DNA from: CAMAXB01 sp964476565
GTDB lineage: Bacteria; Verrucomicrobiota; Verrucomicrobiia; Opitutales; Opitutaceae
Assembly: GCA_964476565.1 (NCBI GenBank)
Contig: CAYZBG010000010.1
Span: 1 to 64,000 of the forward strand
Length of the DNA stretch: 64,000 bases
Reading direction: 5' to 3'
Within the stretch, counting starts at the first letter, position 1. Each line of letters starts with the position of its first letter. Positions 1 to 9,062 of the stretch are shown one piece after another. The position numbers were made by a program, and so were the translations under genes. The notes below the pieces were generated by a model that was not told the origin of the DNA, made no database searches, and saw nothing but the letters and a program-made list of their open reading frames with translations.

Positions 1-617
1 TAGACCGCCGAAGGCACCGGAAATGGCAACCGCAAAGTCCGGGAGATAGCGCGGCAAGGAGCGACGTACGCCCCGGACACGGCCCGAGCAGAGAAGTTCA
101 AAAAGGATTTCTAGCCCAACGGCCAACTATCTGCCCCTCCAGGCTCCACCATTACTTCATCACTTCAAAGGGCTCGCAGTTCACTTCACTCGAGTTTACC
201 ACGCCGGACTTAGCTTGCGGCACGAAGCTATCAATGAATGGCCACGGCCGGGCGCCAGACCACGTCTCCGTCGCGCGATTCTGGCAACGCGTACGGCGAA
301 AGCTTCCTGAGCCGCCATTGTTCATACATCAAGGCCCGCCCTCCCCTCAACGCCCCTTCCTACTCTACAACGCTATTTGGACGCATACCTCCTTCAGGAC
401 AGCCAATCCAAGCCCCCGGTGGGGGGCTATCGGCAGCCAATGGCGTTTACCGTCAACCAACGAGACCCCGTTACTGTAGTCCGCCCAAAAATCGCTTCCG
501 GCGGTATTCTCATTCGACCTTGTCCTTGGCCTCTATCAACGCATCCAAGCCACCGTCGCCTCTCACAACTGAGCTTACCCGATCCTCAATCCAACAATTG
601 GGGTCCCCTTCACCACG
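1..617. other. Left-edge stretch without a supported gene
   Basis: I see no convincing gene here. Frame 1 is open from position 4 to a TAG at 112-114 (36 codons) and could be the tail of something cut by the window edge, but I do not recognise it. A 171-residue plus-strand frame at 238-753 is Ser/Pro/Arg-rich with no domain pattern and runs into the antisense of the esterase gene, so I do not call it. A perfect 7-bp hairpin with a GGTG loop lies at 411-428. Confidence 0.5.
411..428. repeat. GC-rich perfect hairpin downstream of the esterase gene
   Basis: AGCCCCC (411-417) pairs with GGGGGCT (422-428) around a four-base loop. It lies about 190 bp past the stop of the minus-strand esterase gene. 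Neither side carries a T-tract, so a classical intrinsic terminator is not supported; it may protect the 3' end of the transcript or have no role. Confidence 0.4.
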
Positions 618-2606
618 TCACTCTGGCTTGTTCGCCGAGCCACTTTTTACAAGCACACCGTCCTTAGCCAAAACGCGGGGAAAGACCAAAGCCTCTAGCT
701 GTGGCAGATCAAATTCGGAAAGCAGGCCGAAACAAAAAAGTTCCGGATATTGATCCGCGCTCCAATTATTTTCAACTACATCATGTAACGAACTTAGAGG
801 CGCAACTAATTCCAGTCTACCAATCGCCTTATCCTCCAAGCCAGCGGCCACCAGTGCAAATAAACTGGTGCGGGGCCCGATAGCTTGCACGGCCACAGCC
901 TGTCCGAAACGCTTTTGCGCCCACCGACTTATACTCGCGAGCTGAGACGCCTGCAAGCCAAGGGGACGGTCACCCACCGCAGCCACCAGCAAGGCGTACA
1001 GATAATCACTCTTTGATATTTTGGATTCCCCAAAATAGAAGGGATCGACAGCTATAACTCGCTTATTAGCTTCAAGCAAAGCAGCGACTTGAACACCGAG
1101 ATCCTTACGACCGCCATCCCCAACCAAAACAACCGTTTCCGTAGGCATGCCCCGTACGAACTCAACAGCTGGAACTGTCCAAACCTCATCTATTCGAAAC
1201 AGCCACCACGTTGCTGTGGTACCCCCTACGGCCTCATTCCCATGCTGCGAGGCTTTTACTAAGCTAGGATAAGCCCTTACCACCTCCGATAGTTTTGCGC
1301 GCCTCTCCTTCTGCCATCGCCTAAACCTGCTGGACTCCGAGGGTAAGTTGATCCGCATGGGCAACTTCCGTCTCACGACATCCGCAAGCCTGTGAAAGTC
1401 CAAATTATCCTCTGGTAAAGGCACATCTAACTGAGCTGCCGACTTCAACTCGCTGCTTACTTCAAATTCTTGCCAAACGAACTGTGGGTCGTGTTGATAA
1501 AATAAATCACCAATTGAGCGATACAGTGCCTCACGGTTTTCTTGAAGGTAATTATGTGTACCAGGATGGTAGTTTACGTGATGACGGAGATTGCTGTTCG
1601 CGCCAAGGATTTTGTATATAGGAGCGGCGGCTTCCAATAAAGGGGGCAGTGCGTGGGATGCAGCGAAACAGCAGTTGTCAAACGCGTTGTAGGTAAGCAA
1701 AACAGCCCGTGGCGCCATCAAGGCCGTCAGATGCGTATAGTCTACAATCGTAGCGAGATCACTCGGAGTTTGCTCGGAGTCGCCAAGATCGCCGAAATGG
1801 CGCACCCGTGTACGGAAGCTCGAATAGCCAGCAACAGGATTACAGAACGTAACGCGGGTATCCAAGGAACTCAGAAAGATCGTCTGCCAGCCCCCACCAG
1901 AGAGACCCGACACTGCTACTCGACTGCTGTCGGCATTTGGATGCGCAAGCAATATGTCGAGTGCCCGCTTTTGTGCGAGGAAATGCACCGCTATACCGCT
2001 CACCCCACAAAGATCGAGCTGGTTCATTCGGTAGTGGGAAAAACCTTCCGTTCGCAGCTGCCCAATACCAACCCATTCGATATTCAGGACGAGCATCCCA
2101 CGTTTGGCCAAATTTATACACCTCACCTGCTTGTAGTCTGACGCCTTGCCGAGCTCATCGTGTCCGTTAACTGCGAGCATCACAGCAACACTGCCATTCA
2201 GATGCTCCGGTTCATATAGGAGCGCAGGGATCCATAAACCCGGCAATACCTCATATCTCAGTTTTCTGATTACATAGCCCGCCCCCCCTTCAATCGTCTC
2301 GAGCCAGTCCACCGCCACTTTTGCATCACGCCAGGCGCGAGAAATGTCATCCCGAAAGACAATACGATCCAAGACCGCTTGCCGCAGTCGATCTGCCTCC
2401 TTGGTCCATCTAGCTGCAGAACGCACGGCGGGTATCGTCGGAACCTTCGTATGCGTATAGTCCGACACTTCTCGCCAGGCTTGGTCCGTATCGATAAGGG
2501 GACGAGCGAGGGAGTCCGCAATGAAGTCACCATGGGTTGCGTAAGATGCCTGGGTCAATACAAACGCCAGCCCCCAAATGAATAGTCGCATACAGTCTAT
2601 CTTCAT
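618..2606 (-). CDS. Secreted alpha/beta-hydrolase, acetyl-xylan-esterase-like
   Basis: A 662-residue protein from the ATG at 2606. A TTG 18 bases upstream is possible, but the ATG gives a cleaner signal peptide (Met-Lys, then the hydrophobic run IWGLAFVL, ending ASYA). The nucleophile elbow GLSGGG is near residue 236 (Ser236), with a candidate acid in YNAFDN near 315 and a candidate His in GTHNYL near 355. This fits the large single-chain acetyl-xylan-esterase-like hydrolases common in Verrucomicrobia and Planctomycetes. A second hydrolase-like half after residue about 430 lacks an obvious nucleophile. It is probably exported and removes ester groups from a glycan. Base composition is AT-richer than in the genes after 26 kb. 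Peptidase S9-like or cutinase-like activity cannot be excluded. Confidence 0.7.
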   Translation of the reverse strand: MKIDCMRLFIWGLAFVLTQASYATHGDFIADSLARPLIDTDQAWREVSDYTHTKVPTIPAVRSAARWTKEADRLRQAVLDRIVFRDDISRAWRDAKVAVDWLETIEGGAGYVIRKLRYEVLPGLWIPALLYEPEHLNGSVAVMLAVNGHDELGKASDYKQVRCINLAKRGMLVLNIEWVGIGQLRTEGFSHYRMNQLDLCGVSGIAVHFLAQKRALDILLAHPNADSSRVAVSGLSGGGWQTIFLSSLDTRVTFCNPVAGYSSFRTRVRHFGDLGDSEQTPSDLATIVDYTHLTALMAPRAVLLTYNAFDNCCFAASHALPPLLEAAAPIYKILGANSNLRHHVNYHPGTHNYLQENREALYRSIGDLFYQHDPQFVWQEFEVSSELKSAAQLDVPLPEDNLDFHRLADVVRRKLPMRINLPSESSRFRRWQKERRAKLSEVVRAYPSLVKASQHGNEAVGGTTATWWLFRIDEVWTVPAVEFVRGMPTETVVLVGDGGRKDLGVQVAALLEANKRVIAVDPFYFGESKISKSDYLYALLVAAVGDRPLGLQASQLASISRWAQKRFGQAVAVQAIGPRTSLFALVAAGLEDKAIGRLELVAPLSSLHDVVENNWSADQYPELFCFGLLSEFDLPQLEALVFPRVLAKDGVLVKSGSANKPE

Positions 2607-3064
2607 GAATAAATTATTACCCAACGATGCCCCATCAACTTACCAGTCCATCCCTCTTTTATCCCTGAACAATCCCAAACCCTTCTAAAGGCAAATACAT
2701 GCCGAACCGAATCCTCAACTGTGATAGTCTTCGGATCTCTAGCGAAGGAAATATTGAAGTGAAGCACGAACGACCCGGAGCCTATGCCTCCGATCGAAGC
2801 CGAGCAGGTGAAGATTGCCACGGATTAAGACATTGCCGCCTAGGAAACACGTAATGAAAGATCCTTATCAATATCTCCATCAACGCCTAACGCAATTCTT
2901 AACCCACCGTTATCCGGATGCGCCAGCAGGCTCTTCCTGTATCCTGCTGACGCCTCGGATGCAGTCGTGCATCAAATCAAGGCATCAACTTAAGCCTCCT
3001 TACGCACGTAAACTATTGCACAGTCTGTGCATCACGAAAATCGTAAACTAAGCCAACTCTTACA
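2607..3064. other. Divergent intergenic region between esterase and membrane-protein genes
   Basis: About 460 bp with no supported gene; the short frames at 2603-2821 and 2815-3051 have no recognisable content. It must contain the promoters of both flanking genes. The notable element is a palindrome flanked by direct repeats at 3007-3050, listed separately. No convincing -35/-10 pair was found by eye. Confidence 0.5.
3007..3050. promoter_or_regulatory. Perfect palindrome flanked by direct repeats: candidate operator
   Basis: TGCACAGTCTGTGCA at 3017-3031 is a perfect 15-bp palindrome (7-bp arms, one central base). It is flanked by two exact copies of CGTAAACTA at 3007-3015 and 3042-3050. The set ends 14 bases before the putative TTG start of the membrane-protein gene. 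The geometry suits a dimeric regulator site; that role is inference. Confidence 0.4.
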
Positions 3065-5068
3065 TTGACTCGCGCCGTGACCCCTAGCTGTCCACCCACC
3101 TGGCATTCTGCAGGTCTGATCAAGCCCCTGCTGCACTCCTATTTCAAATCCGGTTGGGCTTTTTTTATACCTTATCTTACAGCGTACGCCCTATACGGCT
3201 GGATAGATGGACCAATTAACCCAGTCAGTTTGGCCGAGGCATCCGGGGTGTCTCTGAATACCACCAACGCAAGGGCGTTAACGCACGGCATCAGACTACC
3301 TTCGCTGCTTCATGTCTATTGGGTTCTCCACATCTCGCATCTTTTGCTTCTTGCTATTCTTATTTCCTCCTGGGCACGCGGTGGAACATCCCCGCGCCCT
3401 AACCTTTCATTTCTTCTGAAGCTCGCCCCTTGGATATGCATTATATTTATTTTCTGGCTTCCCGGTACGTATTTAGAGTTTCCTGCAGATCCGTGGTCGC
3501 ACTACTATCGTATCAACGAATGGCACTTAGCGGAACATGCCGAAGACCATTCTGCATGGACAAAAGCGAGTTATATTCTAGCCTACTCACTTTTCGGATT
3601 CTTGCGTGACACAGGTTGGGAGCTGATTGCTCTCGATTACTTTCAAGCAGCGATATGCACGCTGTTGGCATGGCAGCACTATCGCCTTGCCCGTATTTCG
3701 GGACTGCGAGCAGCCCCGTCCCTCATTTTCTCGATCACGAGCATCTTCATACTTGGGAACAATATCTTCGGATTTTATCGCTATTACGGCATTTCCAGCT
3801 CGGTTCTTGCTCAGATCGCCTTTCTGGCAAGCACTCGACATCTAATTATACTCGCGAATCAGTGGGCTCGCGTGCCGCTCCATGGCGTTTCCGATAGGCC
3901 AATTCATACGGTAACGGCAGCAGTCTTTTCTGGGCTTCTTGCCGTCATGAATCATCCGCAGGCACTTGCCTTCATTGCCCTTGCGGGCGGCGCCATCGGA
4001 GCATGCACATTGGTATCGAGATTCGGGAAGGTGTCAGTGGCTTGGATGATAGCCTTACTTCTTGGCGCGAGCGTGAGCGCATCATTTTCCCTGGCAACAG
4101 GCGACAGCAAGCCATGGACAAACGACTGGGGCGGTTTCTCATTGTTACCTGGCACTCCAGCTGGCGCTCGTGCCATAGAGATACTTGGAGCAGTGGGCAT
4201 AATTAACCTCGTTGCCGGACTAGCCCTCATTCTTCGAAATCAAGTCGTCGGATGGCTTACTGTTGTGCCCACCTTCGCTTTAGTCCTGCCGGCATCTGCC
4301 CTCCCACTGACACATGCACTGCACGCGGCAAGTACCGTTGAAATGTTCAATCGCATGCTACTCGCCACTCCTGCTCCGCTGGCGATCATCTGGCTGATAG
4401 CCGAGTGGTTGAGGAGCCCATCAGCTCAAGCTGGCAAAGAACGTTATACTGGCGCGTTCTCAAACGCCCCCCAATATTTCGCTTATACATTCACCCTTTT
4501 GGTCGTCCTCTATCTCACCACGGCTCCGGCTTCCAATCCAATTTTCAATCGGCTTTTCAATGCCTTCGAACGCTCGAATATTGGTACCGGATGGCAGTCG
4601 TTTCCACCTGACGTGAGCTCCTTTTTGCTCAAACAGCCCGAGAACCAAGGGCTATTTGGACCGCCGAACGTGCGTTTCGTGAGTGATGCGTCAGGTCTTA
4701 CATATCTTCACCACTCGACGCGTGAGGTTTTATACAGCCTCCGCATAAGTGAGACAGCACACAGCGTTGAGACCGTGCACAACTTTACGCCCAAGCCAAT
4801 CCTTCTTCTCGTCAAGCCAACCACAATGACGGCTCCGGTTTCGCTGGCAGGACATCTCTCTGGACATTGGCCGGCGCAGGCGATGCACTTTGAAAGCGCC
4901 GGACACCTAGAATTGAGCCGGATCGCAAAGGCTGAGCGAGGGACGCAAATTGGGCGTGGTGCGGTTGAGCTCTATCTCTTCTCAATCCCTTTCACGCCAG
5001 ATCGAGAAAGTTTGAACAATTCATCTACGCAAGCACTTCCAATGCAAGGCGGAGGCGCCGCACCGTAA
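3065..5068 (+). CDS. Multi-pass membrane protein, possible GT-C glycosyltransferase
   Basis: 667 residues from TTG 3065; GTG at 3077 is an equally possible start and neither has a clear Shine-Dalgarno site. Many hydrophobic segments run from about residue 28 to 500, followed by a soluble tail of about 150 residues. The loop around PADPWSHYYRINEW, rich in acidic and aromatic residues, sits after an early membrane segment, as the catalytic Asp of GT-C enzymes often does. I cannot assign a family. The gene converges on the phosphoglycosyl transferase gene and overlaps its 3' end by 44 bp. Like the esterase it has lower GC than region C. Confidence 0.6.
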   Translation: MTRAVTPSCPPTWHSAGLIKPLLHSYFKSGWAFFIPYLTAYALYGWIDGPINPVSLAEASGVSLNTTNARALTHGIRLPSLLHVYWVLHISHLLLLAILISSWARGGTSPRPNLSFLLKLAPWICIIFIFWLPGTYLEFPADPWSHYYRINEWHLAEHAEDHSAWTKASYILAYSLFGFLRDTGWELIALDYFQAAICTLLAWQHYRLARISGLRAAPSLIFSITSIFILGNNIFGFYRYYGISSSVLAQIAFLASTRHLIILANQWARVPLHGVSDRPIHTVTAAVFSGLLAVMNHPQALAFIALAGGAIGACTLVSRFGKVSVAWMIALLLGASVSASFSLATGDSKPWTNDWGGFSLLPGTPAGARAIEILGAVGIINLVAGLALILRNQVVGWLTVVPTFALVLPASALPLTHALHAASTVEMFNRMLLATPAPLAIIWLIAEWLRSPSAQAGKERYTGAFSNAPQYFAYTFTLLVVLYLTTAPASNPIFNRLFNAFERSNIGTGWQSFPPDVSSFLLKQPENQGLFGPPNVRFVSDASGLTYLHHSTREVLYSLRISETAHSVETVHNFTPKPILLLVKPTTMTAPVSLAGHLSGHWPAQAMHFESAGHLELSRIAKAERGTQIGRGAVELYLFSIPFTPDRESLNNSSTQALPMQGGGAAP

Positions 5069-6881
5069 TGGGGCGATCAATCTGATTCCGCAATGCGAGT
5101 GCCGCAGCATCTGAAATCATATCATTTGCCACCCAGATCTCCGCACCTTCAAAACTCCATGGCAATTGCTGCAACCCCTTGACGTCACTCGATGCGATGA
5201 CGGGAAGTCCAGCAGTCGTGGTACCCTGCTGGGTCCGATCGAAGTCGACGAAGGCCATGACCGCGTAGTCCCGATACTCTGGAAGCGTCATAGCCCGCGT
5301 CCGCAAAAGGACTCCCTCGCGACCCGCACCCAAAATGACCACGGTTCTCCGCGCTTGGCTAGGCTTGGCGTTCCGCAGCTTCGCAACGAGTTCATCGAGA
5401 AAACGGAACCCAAAACGCATTGCTACCAAACCGCAAATATAGATCACACAGAACGCAACAAATGCACCACGCGAATGGCCTGTCTCGAAGCGGCTTAGGA
5501 CCGTGACGGTCGCCAACGCCATCGTTGTCCCGAGCAGCCCGCAGCCGACATAGTGCACCACGTCGGAACTTGAAGCTGATCTCCAGCTGAAGCGATAAAC
5601 GCCAAGAAGCAGGTTGGCGAAGAGACAACAGACCACCGCTGCAAGCATTCCGGCATACATCGGCCGCAGGTGCTCATCCGGAACATGAAAATCGAACCGC
5701 AACATATAGGCGGCATAAAACGCAACCATGATCAAGGGGATGTCGATGACACTCTTGATCAAAGGCGCACGGTACAAAACCGAATCGATCAATTGCTGCC
5801 ATGCACGCCGCCTCGTTTGCCCAGTCTCCACGGCGACACATGCGAGGTAGAAGGCCGTAAGACCAAAGCCTCCCACCAATATGCTAAACAGAAGCAGAGC
5901 AAGCTGAGGGGAACGCTGCATGCCCAGCGCGAACATCACACACAATGCTGCAAGTGAATAGAGTACGAAAATCGTGCGATTAGGCCCGAGACCGGATTGT
6001 GCCAGGCGATGGGTCGAGTGATCACGCCCGCCGACAGCTGGGCTTTGACCCCGCCAAAGCCGGGTGACTGTAACCAATGATGTATCAAGGATAGGGATGG
6101 CCGCCAGCGTAGTCGCAATAAGCAGGGCATGGAGCGGTGCAACACTTCCGCCCTGAAGCCCATAGCCGTGATTTAGCGGCCCTGGGAGTGTAATGCCTGC
6201 AAAGGCGAAGCCCATGAACAAACTGCCGGAGTCACCCATGAAGATCGACGCAGGAGGGCGATTATAGACCCAGAAACCCAGAATCGACGCGGACAGTACA
6301 AGGCCGAGGTAAAACGAAAGAGGAAGACTCTCCGCACCGTGTTCATACCCAATTAACGCGACGCCGAGACTGCCGATCAGAACGACGCCGGAGCTCGCCC
6401 CATCCATGTTATCGAGTAAGTTGACGGCATTTACTATTCCGATAAACCAAAGGAATGTGAGTGCGATATCGAAAAATTCGCTTCCAGTCATCGTACCAAC
6501 ACCACCGGACATCATGAATACTACGGTTGCGAGCACCTCGAGTAACAGTTTTGAAGACGGCCGAAACTGATAGATGTCATCGAGCAGGCCGGTAAAAAAC
6601 ATGATCAGGACACCCCCTAGGTAGCCCAGCATTAGCCGATTAGCACCAAGGGTTCCGTAGTTCTGCGGCTGTACTTGGTGGAGATGCCACAGGATGATTA
6701 TCACGCCGACGAGAAAGGGCGGAAAAAATCCCACCCCACCATGCAAGGCGGTGGGCTTTGCATGCCAACGGTCCGCACGAGGTCTCGCGACCCAATGACG
6801 CTCGACAGCAATTCGGCGCACGAACCGAACCGCGATCAAAGCGGCGAGGAAAACTCCAACTATCAGTCCGCCAAGTACCAT
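5025..6881 (-). CDS. WecA/MraY-type phosphoglycosyl transferase fused to the N-terminal half of a PglF/FlaA1-like protein
   Basis: 618 residues. The first ~330 are a polytopic polyprenyl-phosphate sugar-1-phosphate transferase: NLLDNMDGA matches the conserved Asp-rich loop, FMGDSGSLFMGF the GDSGS motif, and GRDHSTHRL the His motif. This enzyme class loads the first sugar phosphate onto undecaprenyl phosphate. From about residue 350 a second block starts with four membrane segments and continues into a Rossmann-like domain (VVILGAGREG near 505) resembling the CoA-binding-type domain before the catalytic SDR in PglF, WbpM and FlaA1. The SDR part is absent, so the second half may be regulatory. 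It is the last gene of the operon, 6 bp after the epimerase stop. Confidence 0.8.
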   Translation of the reverse strand: MVLGGLIVGVFLAALIAVRFVRRIAVERHWVARPRADRWHAKPTALHGGVGFFPPFLVGVIIILWHLHQVQPQNYGTLGANRLMLGYLGGVLIMFFTGLLDDIYQFRPSSKLLLEVLATVVFMMSGGVGTMTGSEFFDIALTFLWFIGIVNAVNLLDNMDGASSGVVLIGSLGVALIGYEHGAESLPLSFYLGLVLSASILGFWVYNRPPASIFMGDSGSLFMGFAFAGITLPGPLNHGYGLQGGSVAPLHALLIATTLAAIPILDTSLVTVTRLWRGQSPAVGGRDHSTHRLAQSGLGPNRTIFVLYSLAALCVMFALGMQRSPQLALLLFSILVGGFGLTAFYLACVAVETGQTRRRAWQQLIDSVLYRAPLIKSVIDIPLIMVAFYAAYMLRFDFHVPDEHLRPMYAGMLAAVVCCLFANLLLGVYRFSWRSASSSDVVHYVGCGLLGTTMALATVTVLSRFETGHSRGAFVAFCVIYICGLVAMRFGFRFLDELVAKLRNAKPSQARRTVVILGAGREGVLLRTRAMTLPEYRDYAVMAFVDFDRTQQGTTTAGLPVIASSDVKGLQQLPWSFEGAEIWVANDMISDAAALALRNQIDRPITVRRLRLALEVLA

Positions 6882-6887
6882 GTTGGC

Positions 6888-7871
6888 TCAAACCTTCACG
6901 GCCGTGCGGGCGTATTCGACTACATCATCGATAATCCGATCGAGGGTAGTGGTCGGCTTGAAACCCGTTAGACGAACAAGCTTCTCTGTTGAGGGGACTC
7001 GGCGCTGCATATCTTCAAAGCTCTCGGAAAATGCCTCGCTGTAGGGAACCATTCGCACTGCCGAATGACTCTCGGTCCGGGCTTTGATCCGTTCTGCGAG
7101 CTCGAGGATCGATATCTCCTCAACTCCACCGATATTCACGACTTCTCCAATGGCAGCATCATTCTGCATCAAACGTATGATTGCTTCGACAGCATCCTGC
7201 ACATGCGTAAACGTCCGCGATTGCGTTCCATCGCCATAAACTGTCATCGGCGCACTGCTAAGCGCCTGGTTTACGAACCGTGGTATTACCATGCCATATC
7301 TGCCTGTCTGACGTGGCCCCACCGTGTTGAAAAACCGCACGATAACAATAGGAAGATTTTTTGTGCGATGGTATGCGAGCGCAATAAATTCATCCATCAA
7401 TTTTGATGCCGCATAACTCCAGCGTGACTTAGTCGAAGCTCCGTACACACACCCATCTGTTTCTTGGAGAGGTGCATGTTTTTGATTACCATAGACTTCC
7501 GACGTGGACGCGATGAGGACCTTCTTTCGAAATCTATTGCATAAGGCCAGCACGCGCTCTGTGCCTTGGATGTTGGTCATGATTGATGACAGGGGATTGT
7601 CTAATATATATTGAACACCAACGGCGGCTGCGAGATGTATGACGACATCACAGGTGCCAACAAGATCGAGAAGCTTTTCGTCATTGAAAATGCTGTCGAT
7701 CGTAACGTGAAACCTACGGGAGTATTCCGAGTGCTTCTCAAGGTGGGCAATATTGTCGAACTGCCCGGTCGACAAATCATCAATGATATAGACCTCCTCA
7801 CCGCGCCGCAGATAGGCCTCAGCCAAGTGTGACCCGATGAATCCGGCTCCTCCGGTGATAAGAATTTTCAT
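6888..7871 (-). CDS. NAD-dependent nucleotide-sugar epimerase/dehydratase (extended SDR)
   Basis: 327 residues, normal length for the family. GGAGFIGSH at 7-15 is the NAD-binding GxxGxxG loop. STSEVYG supplies the catalytic Ser/Thr region and YAASK the YxxxK pair. FFNTVGPRQ and the RTFTHVQDA segment match sugar-nucleotide epimerases and UDP-glucuronate decarboxylases. The exact substrate cannot be read from sequence. The ATG overlaps the TGA of the preceding GT4 gene (ATGA), indicating coupled translation. Confidence 0.85.
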   Translation of the reverse strand: MKILITGGAGFIGSHLAEAYLRRGEEVYIIDDLSTGQFDNIAHLEKHSEYSRRFHVTIDSIFNDEKLLDLVGTCDVVIHLAAAVGVQYILDNPLSSIMTNIQGTERVLALCNRFRKKVLIASTSEVYGNQKHAPLQETDGCVYGASTKSRWSYAASKLMDEFIALAYHRTKNLPIVIVRFFNTVGPRQTGRYGMVIPRFVNQALSSAPMTVYGDGTQSRTFTHVQDAVEAIIRLMQNDAAIGEVVNIGGVEEISILELAERIKARTESHSAVRMVPYSEAFSESFEDMQRRVPSTEKLVRLTGFKPTTTLDRIIDDVVEYARTAVKV

Positions 7872-9058
7872 ATGCGTTTGAGCGATTGGCGATAAATGGA
7901 CAGAGTTTGGTTCAAAACGGCGTCCAAGGTAAACTTAGAGAGTACCAGCTGACGGCCCGAATTTGCCATCTTCTGGCGCAAGTCCGCCGATTCAAGGAGT
8001 TTTTCGATGGCCAAGGCGAGCTCCTTCGAGTTTCGCACCGGTACTCGCAACCCATTGATGTTCGGCTGCACGATCTCTCGGCAACCCGGCACGTCCGTCG
8101 TAACGATTGCGCGTCCACAACTCGCGGCCTCAATCAATGCCTTCGGCAAGCCCTCCCGATATGACGGAAGGCAAACGATATGCGCAGACGCATAGAGCGC
8201 TGGCATGTCGTCCCTTTGGCCAAGCCATTCGATGACCCCCTCGTCCACCCAGGACTTGACCACAGCTTCCGGAACAGAATGAGGATTGTTAGGATCGGAT
8301 GCACCGGCAACCAAGAATCGAACCCCGGCGCGCCGGGCTCTCACCATTCGCGCAGCTTCGATGTATTCACGAATCCCTTTGTCCCAGAGCAGTCGTGCAG
8401 GAAACAACACAGTGAGTGCTCCCTCAGGCTCAGGTTGGAACGCATAATCCTGTTCATCCACACCAGACCCCGGTACAAGATCAATCTGTTCCAAACGTGC
8501 CAGTCTCCGGTGTACAAAGAGCGACACGTCGTCAGGGTTCTGCAAGATAAGACGCACCCTACCCCCGCAGAGTGCAAAGCGAAGGGGAAGAGCGAGAAAT
8601 GTACGCAAGACGCGAATCCATAGGGCATCCGAAATGTATAGAAAACCAAGCCCGGACATGGCACTTACTACTGCGGGCACACGGAGCATCCGTGCAGCGA
8701 TACCGCCGTACATCACCGGCTTGATTGTTACTTGATGCACCAGATCAGGGCGTTCGCGAGCGTAAAGTCTCATCAAGGCGACGAGTAGGATTAGGTCTCG
8801 GAACGGATTCATGCCTCCTGGCACAAGGGGCAGTACGTGGACTTTGAATCCCAGGGCAGTCAGCCTTTTTACACCCGACGTGAGTGAGGTCGCGATAGCC
8901 ACCTCCATACCGCACGCCCGTGCTGCCTGAGCCAGAGGCAACCGATGAGATAGAAAAAACTCCGCATGGTTTACTACAAAGAGCAGCTTTCTTCCCTTCA
9001 AGACGGCCTCGGAGGCCAATGTAGAACGCCACACAGAGTCCAAGCCTAGCCCATCCAT
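7868..9058 (-). CDS. GT4-family glycosyltransferase
   Basis: 396 residues with a GT-B fold. The N-terminal domain begins LLFVVNHAEFFLSHRLPLAQ, typical of transferases that add the second sugar to an undecaprenyl-linked intermediate (PglA-like). The C-terminal domain carries SYREGLPKALIEA near residue 300, the EX7E motif of retaining GT4 enzymes. A membrane-active stretch (GLGFLYISDALWIRVLRTFLALPLRF) fits peripheral association with the inner membrane. Start ATG 9058, four bases after the previous stop. Donor and acceptor are unknown. Confidence 0.85.
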   Translation of the reverse strand: MDGLGLDSVWRSTLASEAVLKGRKLLFVVNHAEFFLSHRLPLAQAARACGMEVAIATSLTSGVKRLTALGFKVHVLPLVPGGMNPFRDLILLVALMRLYARERPDLVHQVTIKPVMYGGIAARMLRVPAVVSAMSGLGFLYISDALWIRVLRTFLALPLRFALCGGRVRLILQNPDDVSLFVHRRLARLEQIDLVPGSGVDEQDYAFQPEPEGALTVLFPARLLWDKGIREYIEAARMVRARRAGVRFLVAGASDPNNPHSVPEAVVKSWVDEGVIEWLGQRDDMPALYASAHIVCLPSYREGLPKALIEAASCGRAIVTTDVPGCREIVQPNINGLRVPVRNSKELALAIEKLLESADLRQKMANSGRQLVLSKFTLDAVLNQTLSIYRQSLKRI

Positions 9059-9062
9059 GGTA

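Noticed and set aside
4..114. Possible C-terminal end of an upstream gene in frame 1
   Set aside because: Only 36 codons after a TAG at positions 1-3; unrecognised and not supported as a gene remnant.
238..753. A 171-residue plus-strand frame near the left edge
   Set aside because: Ser/Pro/Arg-rich without domain features, overlaps the 3' end of the esterase gene, and lacks a ribosome site.
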